A stretch of 64,000 bases of DNA from Beroe forskalii (Eukaryota > Ctenophora > Nuda > Beroida > Beroidae). Positions 1 through 12,000 of this stretch are shown here, piece by piece; position 1 is the first letter of the stretch; the number at the start of each line of letters is the position of its first letter. The translations under genes and the position numbers were made by a program. The stretch spans positions 1-64,000 of the forward strand of contig WFMF01000353.1 of the NCBI GenBank assembly GCA_011033025.1, written 5' to 3'. Under the pieces are notes generated by a model, which was not told the origin of the DNA, ran no database searches, and worked only from the letters and a program-made list of their open reading frames with translations.

Positions 1-74
1 CTGTTATAATCATTATTCTGCAAGGAGTAAAGGAGTGATAGAAAGGCAAAGAATTCTTATTCTTTCCAAAATTT
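1..74. other. flank outside the inverted duplication
   Basis: No gene seen. Similarity to the matching right-arm intron fades at about position 75, so this may be the outer edge of the duplication or just a diverged intron of the left RAD54 copy. With 74 bases I cannot tell which. Confidence 0.4.
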
Positions 75-329
75 CAAACTAGGTATCTTATTTTTTTTCA
101 AAACCCTAGTCTTAGAATCTTAGATACTTATCCTAGGTTTTGTTTTTTATGAAAAATGAGTGGAATGTTTTTTAAATATTTCCAGCATCAGTTGATTCAA
201 AACTTCGGCACATTCCTTTGCCCTAGAATCACCTATGAGACTGTTTTTGATCTTATAGTCAGATAACTGTTCAAATATGTAATAAATCATCTTCTCAACC
301 ACAGTTTTGGTATAAATGAAACACCGTAC

Positions 330-3220
330 CTAAAATATTCGAGTAGATCATTCTGAATGGGCGTTCCTGACAGCAAAACTCTTCGTTTACAATCCAAACG
401 ATTCAAAGCGACATACGTCTGAGAGTCACAATTCTTGAGTCGGTGTCCCTCGTCACAGATGATAAGTCCAATAGGACCTGGAAGGAAGGAAGAACCGATT
501 ATCAATAAATTCTGATTACGAGAACACCCTCCAGGCCTCCAACAGTTTGAATCTGAGAAGTCCTATCATATTGCAAATATCTAGTTTTGTAACGTGGGGT
601 GGGAAGCATTACCTTTCAGCAAAGCATCGATGTGAAGTCTTAGAGTCTCGTAGGATAGAATCAGTACGGGATACACAACTCTACGAGCAGTGACGAAACT
701 CTCTAGATCGTTGTCAATCTTCTGCTTAGAACCACTGTCAATCGCTAGCGGAGTAACACGTCCTTTCAACCATTTCAAATACTCGTTTTGCCAGTTCTGA
801 GCAAGGAATGGTTAATGACTAGCAGCAATATGAAGCTCTAAGTAGACCATTACAATGCTAAACCAAATAAGTATTGTTATGCAGACTTGAAATTTGACTA
901 AAGATACATATAATGGATTCTAACAGTTGAAAGCAACAAAACAAGTATCACGGAGGCTTGATAGCACCTTACAATGTAACAAATGATCACCTTCACGAGG
1001 GAAGAAGGGCAGACAATCACTACTTTGGAAACGGTAGCCTCACATGTCGGACCTTGTTTCAGCAGAGTCCACGATAGCGTAACACACTGCAGGGTTTTAC
1101 CGAGTCCCATCTCATCTGCCATGATGCAGCCGTAGTTACTTGGCGCAGTGAGACCCGTCACACATCTGTACATGAACCTCACTCCCTAATTATGGATATC
1201 GTAGATGAGGAATGGGGCACTTAAAGCTCGTAGTCATTGGTGCTTAGGATAGCATCATTCTCATGACTTGGAGAGGTTAGCCGATAAAATTGATAAAGTC
1301 AAGCTGCTTATTTTAATACTTATCGGCTATAGTACTTATCGGATGAGAATTGTACGTAATTTAGTTATTAATGGACATCATATCCCCTAATTTTGGCGTT
1401 AACAAAGTATTTTATCATTTTCTTATTCGCTGATCATAAAACGCGTGTCTCGTAAACCTCTCTTTGATGCGGTCTAAGAATGTCTCCTAAAACAGGGTCT
1501 ACAACCACATGAACTTCGTCTTTTGAATCCTCTGCGGGTGTGTACAGTACTAGAGCGTTAGGGGCTTCTGGGTCGTGCAGTGCAACCCGGACTCCAGCTT
1601 TCCGAAGACCGAGAGATTTGCGGTAACCACCTGAAATGTTGGTGTAAATGGTAAGCGAAAAGTTTCCCACGCAAACCCAAAAAGTTTCCCACGCGCGCGC
1701 CGCGCCGCAATGCGCGGCTCTTCACTCCAAAGACAATAGAGAACTGTATAGATGATCTGCCATGCGCCTTACACAAAATCCTATGAACATTCAGCATTTA
1801 AAGAAAATGTTCCAGTTGTACCAAAATTGTCGTGAGAAGGGCCCATCAATATTCAGTCTTTTAAGAAACATACTGCCTGCACAATACACAATTCGAACAA
1901 GCTGCTACAAATTTCTGGATAAGTTATCATTCTACAAAGTGCGGATTGGCGCTATCAACAGTCCACTTAGCTTTTTGAAAATTTAACGTCCTTAAACTAA
2001 GAATTTGATATCTAGAAGACATATTGCAAGCCAAAAGGCAAGTAAGTTATTGGAATAAGATTCAAGGACACGCCATCAGGAGACATACTTAACGGGTCCG
2101 ACGCAAGTGCGATTTTTGTGGCAATTTTGCTCGGACAACGACTTAAAATTGCTGCGTGAAAGTTCCACGAATTTCAAAAGAAAGATATTTCCTTATTTTC
2201 GGTTACACCTTGGGTCAAAAACGCCTGGAAAGTGATTTAAAGTTCAGAATTTAACTCACTTGCAACATAATTTGGTATGGGAATTTGGAAGGGCTTCGAT
2301 AGTAAATTCCTAATCAGCTCCTCCTGAAAATAAAGAAGCAATAGTCAGCAAAAATAACACCAGCCACCTGAAAAAAAAACGAATGAATTTCGCCCAAATA
2401 ATTAGTTGTAACCGTTACCTATCTACAATGAAAAAGTCACACTCAAATCTTCTCGTTACATATCTTGTCCTCCGTAATTCGTAAAAGCACAAACGTGTCC
2501 ATCACAGGAAGTGAGAGGTTTATCTCACTCCTTCGAGTTGCTACTTACATGCGCTGACAGAGCTTCATTGTTCTCTTTGTCTTCTACGAACTCTCCTTTC
2601 GATCTCTGAAAGAATTAAATGATTCTACCTGTCAAGGTAATCTACAGGCATTGGAAATTAGACGACCTGGTCACATGATCATACTTCAGTTGGTTGTATT
2701 ACAAAGTTTATGATAGATAGGATTTCAAGATACTCCATGCACTGAAAGTTTCAAGTCTACAGGTGGTTCAACTAATGTACAAAGTAAGCTCGTCAAGGCC
2801 GGCTCATTTCCATTGAGCGGAGTATGCTAGTTTTCACAGAACCATAAATTAAAATGTTATTAGGCATTTACTGATAACAATAAATTGATTCTTCTGTTAC
2901 CACGAAAGTTATTGATAAGCGGTAACATGAAAGTGATCTTTCACTTGATTTTGGCATACCTTGTAAATTTGAGAGCAAATATCATCTGAACTGATTCTCT
3001 TCAATGATTGACTAGGAGCCAAGCTCCGTCTCTGATACAAATGTTTCTTTCAATGTTTTTTATATCAATTGAAAATCAAGGAATGAATTGTTAAAAAATT
3101 CGTTAAATTGATACTTGATAGAACACTATGATAATTAGATACAATTTACTTGAGTCGGTCCTTATATAATCTGACTTATTTTCAAAGCACATACCTATTT
3201 GAGTACTTGATACTTACCAT
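330..3220 (-). CDS. RAD54L: RAD54-like DNA repair translocase, left copy, 5' part only
   Basis: Minus-strand copy of the gene at 14945-26782. Eight coding exons are seen in transcription order: 3218-3220 (the ATG alone), 2960-3031, 2549-2605, 2260-2323, 1458-1630, 991-1185, 613-796 and 330-477. They encode the N-terminal RRSLAPSQ start typical of RAD54, the linker reading PNYVASGYRKSLG, the Walker A segment DEMGLGKT, the DEGH box and [13 protein letters not shown] (motif III). All introns are GT-AG. The helicase C-terminal lobe is absent: the window ends first, and similarity to the right copy stops inside the next intron. The frames are open and nearly identical to the right copy, so recent origin or purifying selection is likely. 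Whether the copy is truncated or continues off-window cannot be seen. Confidence 0.88.
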
Positions 3221-4103
3221 TTGACTGGAATACTTTCTGATTACAGCATTACATCAGGCAAATAACTTCCATAACTTCGCCATCACATGCTGTATCCTAT
3301 CCAGAAATTTCCATTATATACGATAATATTATGCGCTAATTAATTGTGTTTAAGAAGAAACCGAGCGAAAGTTAGAGCACTTATTACCGAGGAAAAGCCA
3401 AATTTGATAGGTTCACTAAGTTCAAAAGAAGAACGAGAGCAATTACCCAATAAGTGCAAAAGCGTAATTGTACAACTACGCGATGTTACCTACTTAATAG
3501 CGTATTGTACCACGAAACAACTGGTCATGAACTACGTTGTTTTCAGTAATTAGTATCAGTAACTTTAATAAAACATGAGTGAAACTAAATAAAGGTCAAC
3601 GAGACAGGGTTCCCAAATCCTTCTAAATACAAATGATTCAATCGTTTTTAATAAATAATCCCCATAAAAATATCATTACCGAACAAAATTCAACTTGCTG
3701 ATTTCAAAGGGATTTTATAACTTGTTCCTTTTACATTTGAACCCATAATTAGACGATCATATGTGCCTCGGATCGACATTTTATCAAAGCATCACAGCTG
3801 CTGACAGCCATGTTTATCTTAAAAACACAATCGACATTCAATCAATCTAAAACTGGAAGCTTTTATAGTTTTATCAAAACCAGGTATCAAACACACATTA
3901 ATCTGCACTGAACATAATTCTAATAAAACTGTCGAAATGATGTTAGTTGGCGTAATTTCCTTCTGCTAAACAATATTTAAGACATCTAATACAAAAGCAC
4001 GAACAGGCAAACATTGAGCTATCAAGGGTACCTACAAGAAAGCAGGAAGAATCAGTTTATATCAGTAAAGCAGTAATTCTGATAAACTAGTGATCTTCAA
4101 TCA

Positions 4104-5983
4104 TCATGGATCCTCTGGATTTATCTTTCCAGTCATCATGCCATGGACAGTGTTCCACCAGTTTAGAGTTCCTAAAGAGGACCCGCCATCCACCACCAGG
4201 CTATGCCCCGTGATGTACGGGGCAGTGAGCAGGAAGTGGGTTGACACAGCTATATCTTCTGGAGTACCCAGTCGCCCTTGCGGCACCTGTTTCAGAACGG
4301 GATTTATTTAAAGACTTTAGAAAGCAATCAGATAAGTAGGTATAACCATCAAAAAGTGTGGAATTGCATTCGTAAAATATCAGATCTCAAATTTTCGTGG
4401 AATGGCCACTGGTCAACAGTGATCAGGAATCTAGGGGGAATCGCACTACACATTCTAGAACACATTTGACCTGTTTAATTGCTTCTTTGAACATTTTGGG
4501 TCCGAAGATTCCGTAGTTCTTAACAGCAGTGTCAGAGTGTATGATTCCAGGTATCACGTTGTTTACACTTACACCGAATTCAGCTGGGAACAAAGCAGCA
4601 TAAATCAGGTATAGGGATCGTTTTTTAAGCACGCAAAGGAAAACCATACAAGGTATACAAGTATCCCTAACACCGCCAAAACACCTACGCCGCTCATGAA
4701 AAATAGGCGGTTGAACGTCATAAAATTACCTATCACTTTGAATCTTTGATATTTGATGATGAATTCCTCTCAACTTCAATATAATAATCTAACTGCACAT
4801 AAGATTTTTATTACTTTATCACAGAGCAAATATGGCCTGAAAGTCAGTGTCGGATAAGGTTCTTAAGACACTCAGCCCACTCCACAGCAAGTGTCTTTGA
4901 GAGAGCCTCCACCCCTGCTCTTGCTGAGACACTGTGAGCAAAGCCAGGCCATCCCCCGCTCAGAGCCATAATGATGTTAACTATGGAACCCCCGTTCTCC
5001 TTCATACAGGACTTGAACACTGACTGCGTGAGGAGAAAGGTGCCGCGCAGGTTCGTATTGACGACTGCGGGGTGGCATGATAAAGGGTGCAAGAGTTGAA
5101 GTTTAGAGGGACAATTTACTGAAAATCTCAGGTGATATTCACTTTTCATGTCATTGATCAAGCAAAATGAACTTAGATCACTTATCGTACTGAAGTACTG
5201 ATGGATAAGTCGCTCATCTTATGATCACTTTTATCCCATGAATCAGTTCTCTGACCTGCATCCCAGCCATTAGGAGACAGCATCTCTGCAGGCATAACGA
5301 ACTGGCCTCCCCCGTTGTTCACCAGGTAGTCCACTGCTCCGTAAGTCGTGGTGAGGGAGTGGAGCATGTGGTCAATGTCCTCCTGTTTCCTGATGTCGCA
5401 CTTGTAGGGGATGGCAATGCCCCCACTTCCCTCAGGTGTGGAGTGAGATACATCTTAATAATGTGTCACTTTCAAGTGAGAAATTATAATCTCACGGTAC
5501 CACACTGTACTCACAGGCAATTTTTCGATGGTTACTCATTGCATTTAAGCTCAAATTGGCAAAGGCTTTTAACCATTAATACTGTAAATGACATCTTGAA
5601 AATTATGAGGATCTGCTTCCCTCAGCCAAACTGTTGATTTCTCTGGCAGCGGGTTCCACGTTCTCTAATTTCCTAGAAGCTATGGCGACTCGACATCCCT
5701 TTTGTACCAGCAACTGTGCAATTCCTTTTCCGATGCCTGGAATTGTTAAATTCAATTTTAAGTCAACATTAAGGGAATAATTTTGATTTTAAGTTAAACA
5801 CTTAAACAGCAAGTTTTGTAAAAAGCATTACATATTATATTCTCACAATCTCAGTACGAATAACAAAGAAGGAAAATAGAAATCTACAAACATTTCGATA
5901 TAAACTTTTAATCTTCACACGAATGAATTACCTGTTCCACCCCCAGTCACAATGGCATTTTTACCAGCCACTAAGGAAGCCAT
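4104..5983 (-). CDS. PECR: PECR-like peroxisomal trans-2-enoyl-CoA reductase, left copy
   Basis: A short-chain dehydrogenase of about 275 residues in six exons: 5932-5983, 5621-5736, 5256-5430, 4876-5064, 4471-4583 and 4104-4286. The NADPH-binding motif TGGGTGIGKG spans exons 1 and 2. NNGGGQF follows the NAG-type motif, and the C-terminal part has TAVKNYG and GRLGTPEDIA as in the PECR branch. The place where classical SDRs have YxxxK reads HSVSAR, similar to vertebrate PECR. Family members reduce trans-2-enoyl-CoA with NADPH in peroxisomal chain elongation. The C-terminus ends PEDP, so no obvious SKL-type peroxisomal signal is seen. Introns 2 and 4 lack GT donors (see findings). The last intron is only 184 bp here, against 3.3 kb in the right copy. 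Confidence 0.88.
4308..4311. other. empty TTAA target site matching the right-arm insertion
   Basis: The left PECR last intron carries one TTAA here, with flanks CTTTCTAAAGTCT and ATAAATCCCGTTC on the minus strand. The right arm has the same flanks around a 3.1-kb element bordered by TTAA on both sides. This is the uninterrupted version of that site. Confidence 0.9.
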
Positions 5984-6157
5984 CACAAGATAACAGTTAG
6001 CTCGGAATAACCGTGATTACATCCTCTTCTCTGCTTTAGCCATGATCCGAAGTCTCAGGCTCAAATCAATAAGGTCAATGATTAGAAAGTTAGACAATGC
6101 ACAGTTCATCTTGCGCGATTTAAATCAGAGTAATTTGCTGTTCAGATATGTACTATT

Positions 6158-6647
6158 AGCCAATTTTGAGGTTACTTGTAGGCGTGCAATAATAAGTAAT
6201 ATTGCACTCCTCACATTGGCTAAAACACTAAGAGCATGGCAAATGGTCATGACGCTAATAAAATTATTGCACTCAGCTTCGCCTCGTGCAATAATTTGTG
6301 TTGTCGCACTCGGCCTGCTCCTCGTGCGACAGTACAAAATATTGCACTCGGCTACGCCTCGTAATAATTTCTATAAGCCAATTTTGAGGTACTGTAGGCG
6401 TGCAATAATAAGTAATATTGCACTCTCACATTGGCTAATACACTAAGAGCATGGCAAATGGTCATGACGCTAATAAATTATTACTCGGCTTCGCCTCGTG
6501 CATATTGGTATTGTCGCACTCGGCCTGCTCCTCGTGCGACAATACAAATATTACCTCGTCTTCGCCTCGTGCAATAATTTTTATTAGCGCATTCCCAGCC
6601 ATGCTCTAAGCGTATATTAGCGCATTCCCAGCCATGCTCTAAGCGTA
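6158..6647. mobile_element. 490-bp insertion present only in the left arm
   Basis: Flanked by TATT on both sides (6154-6157 and 6648-6651). The right arm at about 8880-8892 has a single TATT (read on its reverse complement) and no insert. Inside are repeated blocks around the words GCAATAATTT and CGCCTCGTGCAATA, some in inverted orientation, plus two copies of a segment containing AAGAGCATGGCAAATGGTCA. There is no coding potential beyond chance. Best read as a small non-autonomous, MITE-like element. Confidence 0.7.
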
Positions 6648-6936
6648 TATTGTACCACCTGCGAGGTTTCAACAACAATTTAACAACAAGTGCTTTCAAG
6701 TTTCAATGAAAAACGTGTTTCAAACGACACAATTTAATCCACAAATCACTCATCATTCCAAAATATGAAAAAAGAAATTAAATGTTCAAACTTTAAAGAA
6801 AAAGAAATTTCGTAATTTCATATATTTTGGAGTTTCTGGGATGATCTCCAAGTCATAAACTTTAAATTTATAAAGGATGCCAATTCACAGAAAATATAAA
6901 GTCATAACCGTAAGGTACTCGCAAATTAATCAATCA

Positions 6937-7063
6937 TCAATTAGTGAGCATTAGCTGTTCTTGAGATAGCGACTTGATCTCATTAACAAGTAACACGGCA
7001 GCAGCTGTGTCCGCACAAAGCCGGGCTCTGTCTAGGGTGTGTTGCCACTCCACTTCACCCCAC
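6937..7063 (-). pseudogene. ATPAF2: orphan last exon of ATPAF2, left arm
   Basis: Mirror copy of the 127-bp final ATPAF2 exon at 8478-8604, with its acceptor and its reading frame to the stop codon. It encodes WGEVEWQHTLDRARLCADT and onward. The three exons that should precede it are not present on this strand: similarity to the right arm ends at about 7272, inside the adjacent intron. It cannot make ATPAF2 alone. Confidence 0.85.
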
Positions 7064-7473
7064 CTGGGGAATATTTGTAATGTGAGATTACGACATTTGG
7101 CTAATTGCTTGCGCAAACTTAGGTACAAAACTTGTTATTTAGGTACCAAACGAACCATTTATTCAACTTCAAATAGGCAAATAGGTTCCTTGTTGGCCCT
7201 GATTTAACGAGCATCTTTTATTGAACTGAAACTGCGTCATTGGACCAAAATTTTCGAAGTTTCTCCAGAATACCTATGGTAGTAGTTTTGAATTGCACTA
7301 CGTTTCATCAAAATTTCGAACTTTACCGAACTTCCTTAGCTCTTTTAAATTCAAATGAACTGCTTGCTATTGTAGAGAAAACATATGAGTTTCAAACCGA
7401 ATCGGTATAGTTCCTCCTTTGAGAAAGAATCCTTAATTAAAAGTTGAAATAATCAGATAGCCTTTCATTTCAG

Positions 7474-8604
7474 AAAGAGAATATCACCTTTGCCGTCATG
7501 CCTCTCACATCTCTTTGCTTCAAAGCCACGGATCAGCCAATTCCCGCAAAGGATCTTGTGGAGCACATGCTAGAGTTTTTGAGGACTGACACTGTGTGCT
7601 ACAGGGCACCACCTGAGGAGGAACAGCTGCATAGCATGGAAAACGAGAGGTTTAGTCTTTTATCTGATAGTGATGAAGAATTGAAAAAATCGCAGGACAA
7701 ATTTAAAGTGATCATGAATAAGAAAATACCCACCAATTAAGCACTTACATACTACCTATGCTATTAAATTCGGGATATTATTTTCACGGAACTCCCTTGC
7801 CAAACAGGTGGAATCCCCTTACCACGTGGTTCTCAGACAACTACCACGTCCACCTGGCCATGACCACAGACATCACCCTCACTCCCCAACCAGAGCAAAC
7901 CATTTCTAGGATTAGGAACCATCTTATGGACCAGCACTTGTGGACCATACCAGGTATGTTTGGTGGGTTATCAGATTTTCGAATTTAGTACCTTTTCATT
8001 GCATTAAATAAGTATTACTAAGAACCTAATATAAGTTTCCAAAATTCTCGATTCACTACCGAAATATACATTTTTGATTTTCCTTTTTGACAGCATACCA
8101 CCAAGCCACCACTTCCCTGAAGTCCTTGGTGATATCATTGGCTCTGTTGGATGGGGGCCTCAGTGCAGAGGAAGCGATAGCATGTGCGTCTCTCGAGTCA
8201 GACTTTCAGATAGACAGGTATTTTCAAGATTTGCCAGCTCACTTTATAATTTTTCAGGCTTTGACATTATTCTGGAGAAACTTCGAAAATTTTGGTCCAA
8301 TGACGCAGTTTCAGTCCAATAAAAGAGGCTCGTTAAATCAGGGCCAACAAGGTACCTATTTGCCAATTTGAAGTTAAGTTAATGGTACGTTTGGTACCAA
8401 AGTACCAAGTTTTGTTCCTAAGTTTGTGCAAGCAATTAGCCAAAAGTCATAATCTCACATTACAACAATTCCCCCAGGTGGGGTGAAGTGGAGTGGCAAC
8501 ACACCCTAGACAGAGCCCGGCTTTGTGCGGACACAGCTGCTGCCGTGTTACTTGTTAACGAGATCAAGTCGCTATCTCAAGAACAGCTAATGCTCACTAA
8601 TTGA
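7474..8604 (+). CDS. ATPAF2: ATP synthase F1 assembly factor 2 (ATP12), 5' part missing
   Basis: Four exons, 7474-7649, 7808-7953, 8094-8217 and 8478-8604, join in frame through GT-AG introns to give about 190 C-terminal residues. They match ATP12 landmarks: MPLTSLC, FLRTDTVCYR, ERWNPLTTWF, the block TTSLKSLVISLALLDGGLSAEE and RWGEVEWQHT near the end. ATP12 is a mitochondrial chaperone that binds the F1 alpha subunit. The first exon here begins at an acceptor, so about 100 residues, including the mitochondrial presequence, should lie upstream. Upstream is instead the left arm of the duplication. The gene is therefore broken at the centre of symmetry, or the join is artificial. PECR starts 453 bp downstream on the same strand. 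Confidence 0.85.
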
Positions 8605-9056
8605 TGATTGATTAATTTGCGAGTACCTTACGGTTATGACTTTATATTTTCTGTGAATTGGCATCCTTTATAAATTTAAAGTTTATGACTTGGAGATCAT
8701 CCCAGAAACTCCAAAATATATGAAATTACGAAATTTCTTTTTCTTTAAAGTTTGAACATTTAATTTCTTTTTTCATATTTTGGAATGATGAGTGATTTGT
8801 GGATTAAATTGTGTCGTTTGAAACACGTTTTTCATTGAAAGCACTTGTTGTTAAATTGTTGTCGAAACCTCGCAGGTGGTACAATAGTACATATCTGAAC
8901 AGTAAATTACTCTGATTTAAATCGCGCAAGATGAACTGTGCATTGTGTAACTTTCTAAACACTGACCTTATTGATATTATCCTGAGACTTCGGATCATGG
9001 CTAAATCAGAGAAGATAATGTAATCACGGTTTTTCCGAGCTAACTGTTATCTTGTG

Positions 9057-12000
9057 ATGGCTTCCTTAGTGGCTGGTAAAAATGCCATTGTGACAGGGGG
9101 TGGAACAGGTAATTCATTCGTGTGAGGATTAAAAGTTTATATCGAAATGTTTCTAGATTTCTATTTTCTTTTTTTGTTATTCGTACTGAGATTGTGAGAA
9201 CATATTCACTGCTCTTATAGAGAACTTGCTGTTGAACTTAAAATCACTTTAATGATAGAATTACTTATCCAATTCGATATAAGATCAAAACTATTCCCTT
9301 GTAATGTTGACTTATAATTGAATTTAACCAATCCAGGCATCGGAAAAGGAATTGCACAGCTGCTGGTACAAAAGGGATGTCGAGTCGCCATAGCTTCTAG
9401 GAAGTTAGAGAACGTGGAACCCGCTGCCAGAGAAATCAACAGTTTGGCTGAGGGAAGCAGAGCCTCATAATTTTCAAGGTGTCATTACAGTGAATGGTTT
9501 ATAAGTTTATAGCCTTTGCCAATTTGAGCTTAAATGCAATGAGTTATCATCGAAAAGTTACCTGTCCGTGTGGTACTGTTTGATTATAATTTCTCATTTG
9601 AAAGTGACACATAGACACGTATCTCACTGCACACAACAGGGAAGTGGGGGCATTGCCATCCCCTACAAGTGCGACATCAGGAAACAGGAGGACATTGACC
9701 ACATGCTCCACTCCCTCACCACGACTTACGGAGCAGTGGACTACCTGGTGAACAACGGGGGAGGCCAGTTCGTTATGCCAGCAGAGATGCTGTCTCCTAA
9801 TGGCTGGGATGCAGGTCAGAGGACTGATTCATGGGATAAAAGTTATCATAAGATGAGCGATTTATCCATCAGTACTTCAGTACGATAAGTGATTCAAGTT
9901 CATTTTGCTTGATCAATGACATATCAAAGTGAATATCGCCTGAGATTTTCAGTGAATTGACCCTCACTTCAACTCTTGCACCCTCTATCATGCCACCCCG
10001 CAGTCGTCAATACGAACCTGCGCGGCACCTTTCTCCTCACGCAGTCAGTGTTCAAGTCGTGTATGAAGGAGAACGGGGGTTCCATAGTTAACATCATTAT
10101 GGCCCTGAGTGGGGGATGGCCTGGCTTCGCTCACAGTGTCTCAGCTAGAGCAGGGGTGGAGGCCCTCTCAAAGACACTCGCTGTGGAGTGGGCTGAGTGT
10201 CTTAAGAACCTTATTCGACACTGACTTTGAGGCCATATTTGCACTGTGATAAAGTAATAAACATCTTATGTGCAGTTAGATTATTATGTTATTTAATGGC
10301 AGTTGAGAAGCATTCGAAATATCAATGAGTCCAAGTGAAACCTTCATGATGTTCAACCGCCTTTTTCCATGAGTGGGGAAGGTATCTTGACGGTGGTAGG
10401 AATACTTGACATTGGTTTTCATTTGCGTGTGTTTGTTCTCAAAAACGATCCCTATCCCTGATTTCTGATGCTTTATTCCCAGCTGAATTCGGTGTAAGTG
10501 TTAACAACGTGATACCTGGAATCATTCACTCTGACACCGCTGTTAAGAACTACGGAATCTTTGGACCCAAAATGTTCAAAGAAGCAATCAAACAGGTCAA
10601 ATGTGTTTGTGTTATCATGCGATTCCAGGTTATATTCCTGGTCACTAAACAATCCCTGCTGGCCAGTGGCCACTCCACGAAAATTTGAGATCTGAGATTT
10701 TAAGAATACAATGCCAAAATTGTGCAGTTTTCCAATTTCGTACTTTTTGATGATTATACTTACATCTCATCGCTTTCTAAAGTCTTTAACCCATTATTGC
10801 CTAGTGGTTGCATATGCAACCACCAAGTTCAATCGCCCATAAAATTTGCAAATTTTGAGATAGGAAAATGGTTCATATTGCGTTTTGTAGGAAATTGTTT
10901 AAATTTTCATTTGAGACAGAAATTTGTAGGCTACAGTTTGATATGAAGCTGGTATAACTTGCCAAAGTTAAGGTTAAAATTTGAAAAATGACCTACTCTA
11001 GGCTCTTCACCTCAAAACTTGAAATTTGCCCCAAATGATTTGGAAATTTTTGTTCCTGATTCAGAATTGGCAGCTCTACAGCATGAAAGTAATTTCAGTT
11101 AAAATGGAGATTAGTGTGAACATGAGAATGTTTGAAACTATGCTGGTTGCATATGCAACCGCTAGGTGGGGCCTAGTGGTTGCATATGAAACCGGTTGCA
11201 TATGCAACCACCAGGCTACAAGATCTGGCCTAGTGGTTGCATATGCAACCACTGAATTGTGAAATTTTCATAAATGGTTGCATATGCGACCACTAGGCCC
11301 ACATTATTTGTTATTTAAGCTACATGCAGTCACCATTTTGATATCAACTAAAAATTTGAGTAGAGTTTTAGTGGTGCATCAAGTTTAAAAACATTATTTT
11401 TGACTTTTTTGAGTAAAATGCCGCTAAATTTTGCATCTGGAACTTTGTCATAATCAAATAATTTCATCTGATAAAAGTCATTTCATTCTAATATACGTTG
11501 GCCATTGCTGCATGAAAACATCAATCTATTGGCCTAACGATTTTATAAGAATAAGCAATGATTTTTGTACCAGACGCTTAGATTATATTTATAGTTTAGA
11601 CTCAAGAAAAGATAGCTTAACAACACAATTCCTCTAATTGTGTTAGTCAAAATGAGCAATTGTAATCAATATGATTTTGGATGAAATTGATGGTTCTCAA
11701 TTCTTAATTTACAATCAGCAAAACAAAAATCCTTGCTGGCCAGTTTATCCTTCCTTTGGCCCTATGCAATATTCATTCAAGGTTCTGTCCATATACCAAA
11801 AATGATTAATAATATGAAGTTATTCAGAGCCATTTGAGGCCCAGTGAATCATTGGTTTGTGGACTTCTTGAAAACCTATATTATGAAGATATAAGTAGGT
11901 ATAATGATCAATTGATCAATGGGTGTAATTGAGTTCCCTTAATCTTTGAAATTGTGAAAGGATATTAGCCAGTACTATTTTTATAGTAGCTTGTGTCTTT

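Larger units (their letters stand above)
75..7272 (-). repeat. left arm of large inverted duplication
   Basis: The reverse complement matches 8269-21910 gene for gene: ATPAF2 last exon, PECR, then RAD54. Near the centre, matched positions sum to about 15541 (for example 6941-6950 against 8591-8600). Coding exon lengths match exactly for every PECR exon (52, 116, 175, 189, 113 and 183 bp) and for all but one RAD54 exon. Intron and intergenic sequence is clearly similar but carries substitutions and indels. The right arm is longer because of two large insertions. The cause could be a true inverted segmental duplication or an assembly that joined two haplotypes head to head. Confidence 0.93.

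Noticed and set aside
6042-6446. 134-codon frame in the left arm
   Set aside because: It begins at the PECR upstream region and runs through the 490-bp insertion. No family features, and the right arm lacks it.
8074-8322. 82-codon frame at the ATPAF2 third exon
   Set aside because: Shadow of exon 8094-8217 in another frame, extended through the intron.
9453-9480. GT donor at 9480 for PECR intron 2
   Set aside because: Reaching it requires reading through a TAA stop, and the left copy has AT in place of GT at that position.
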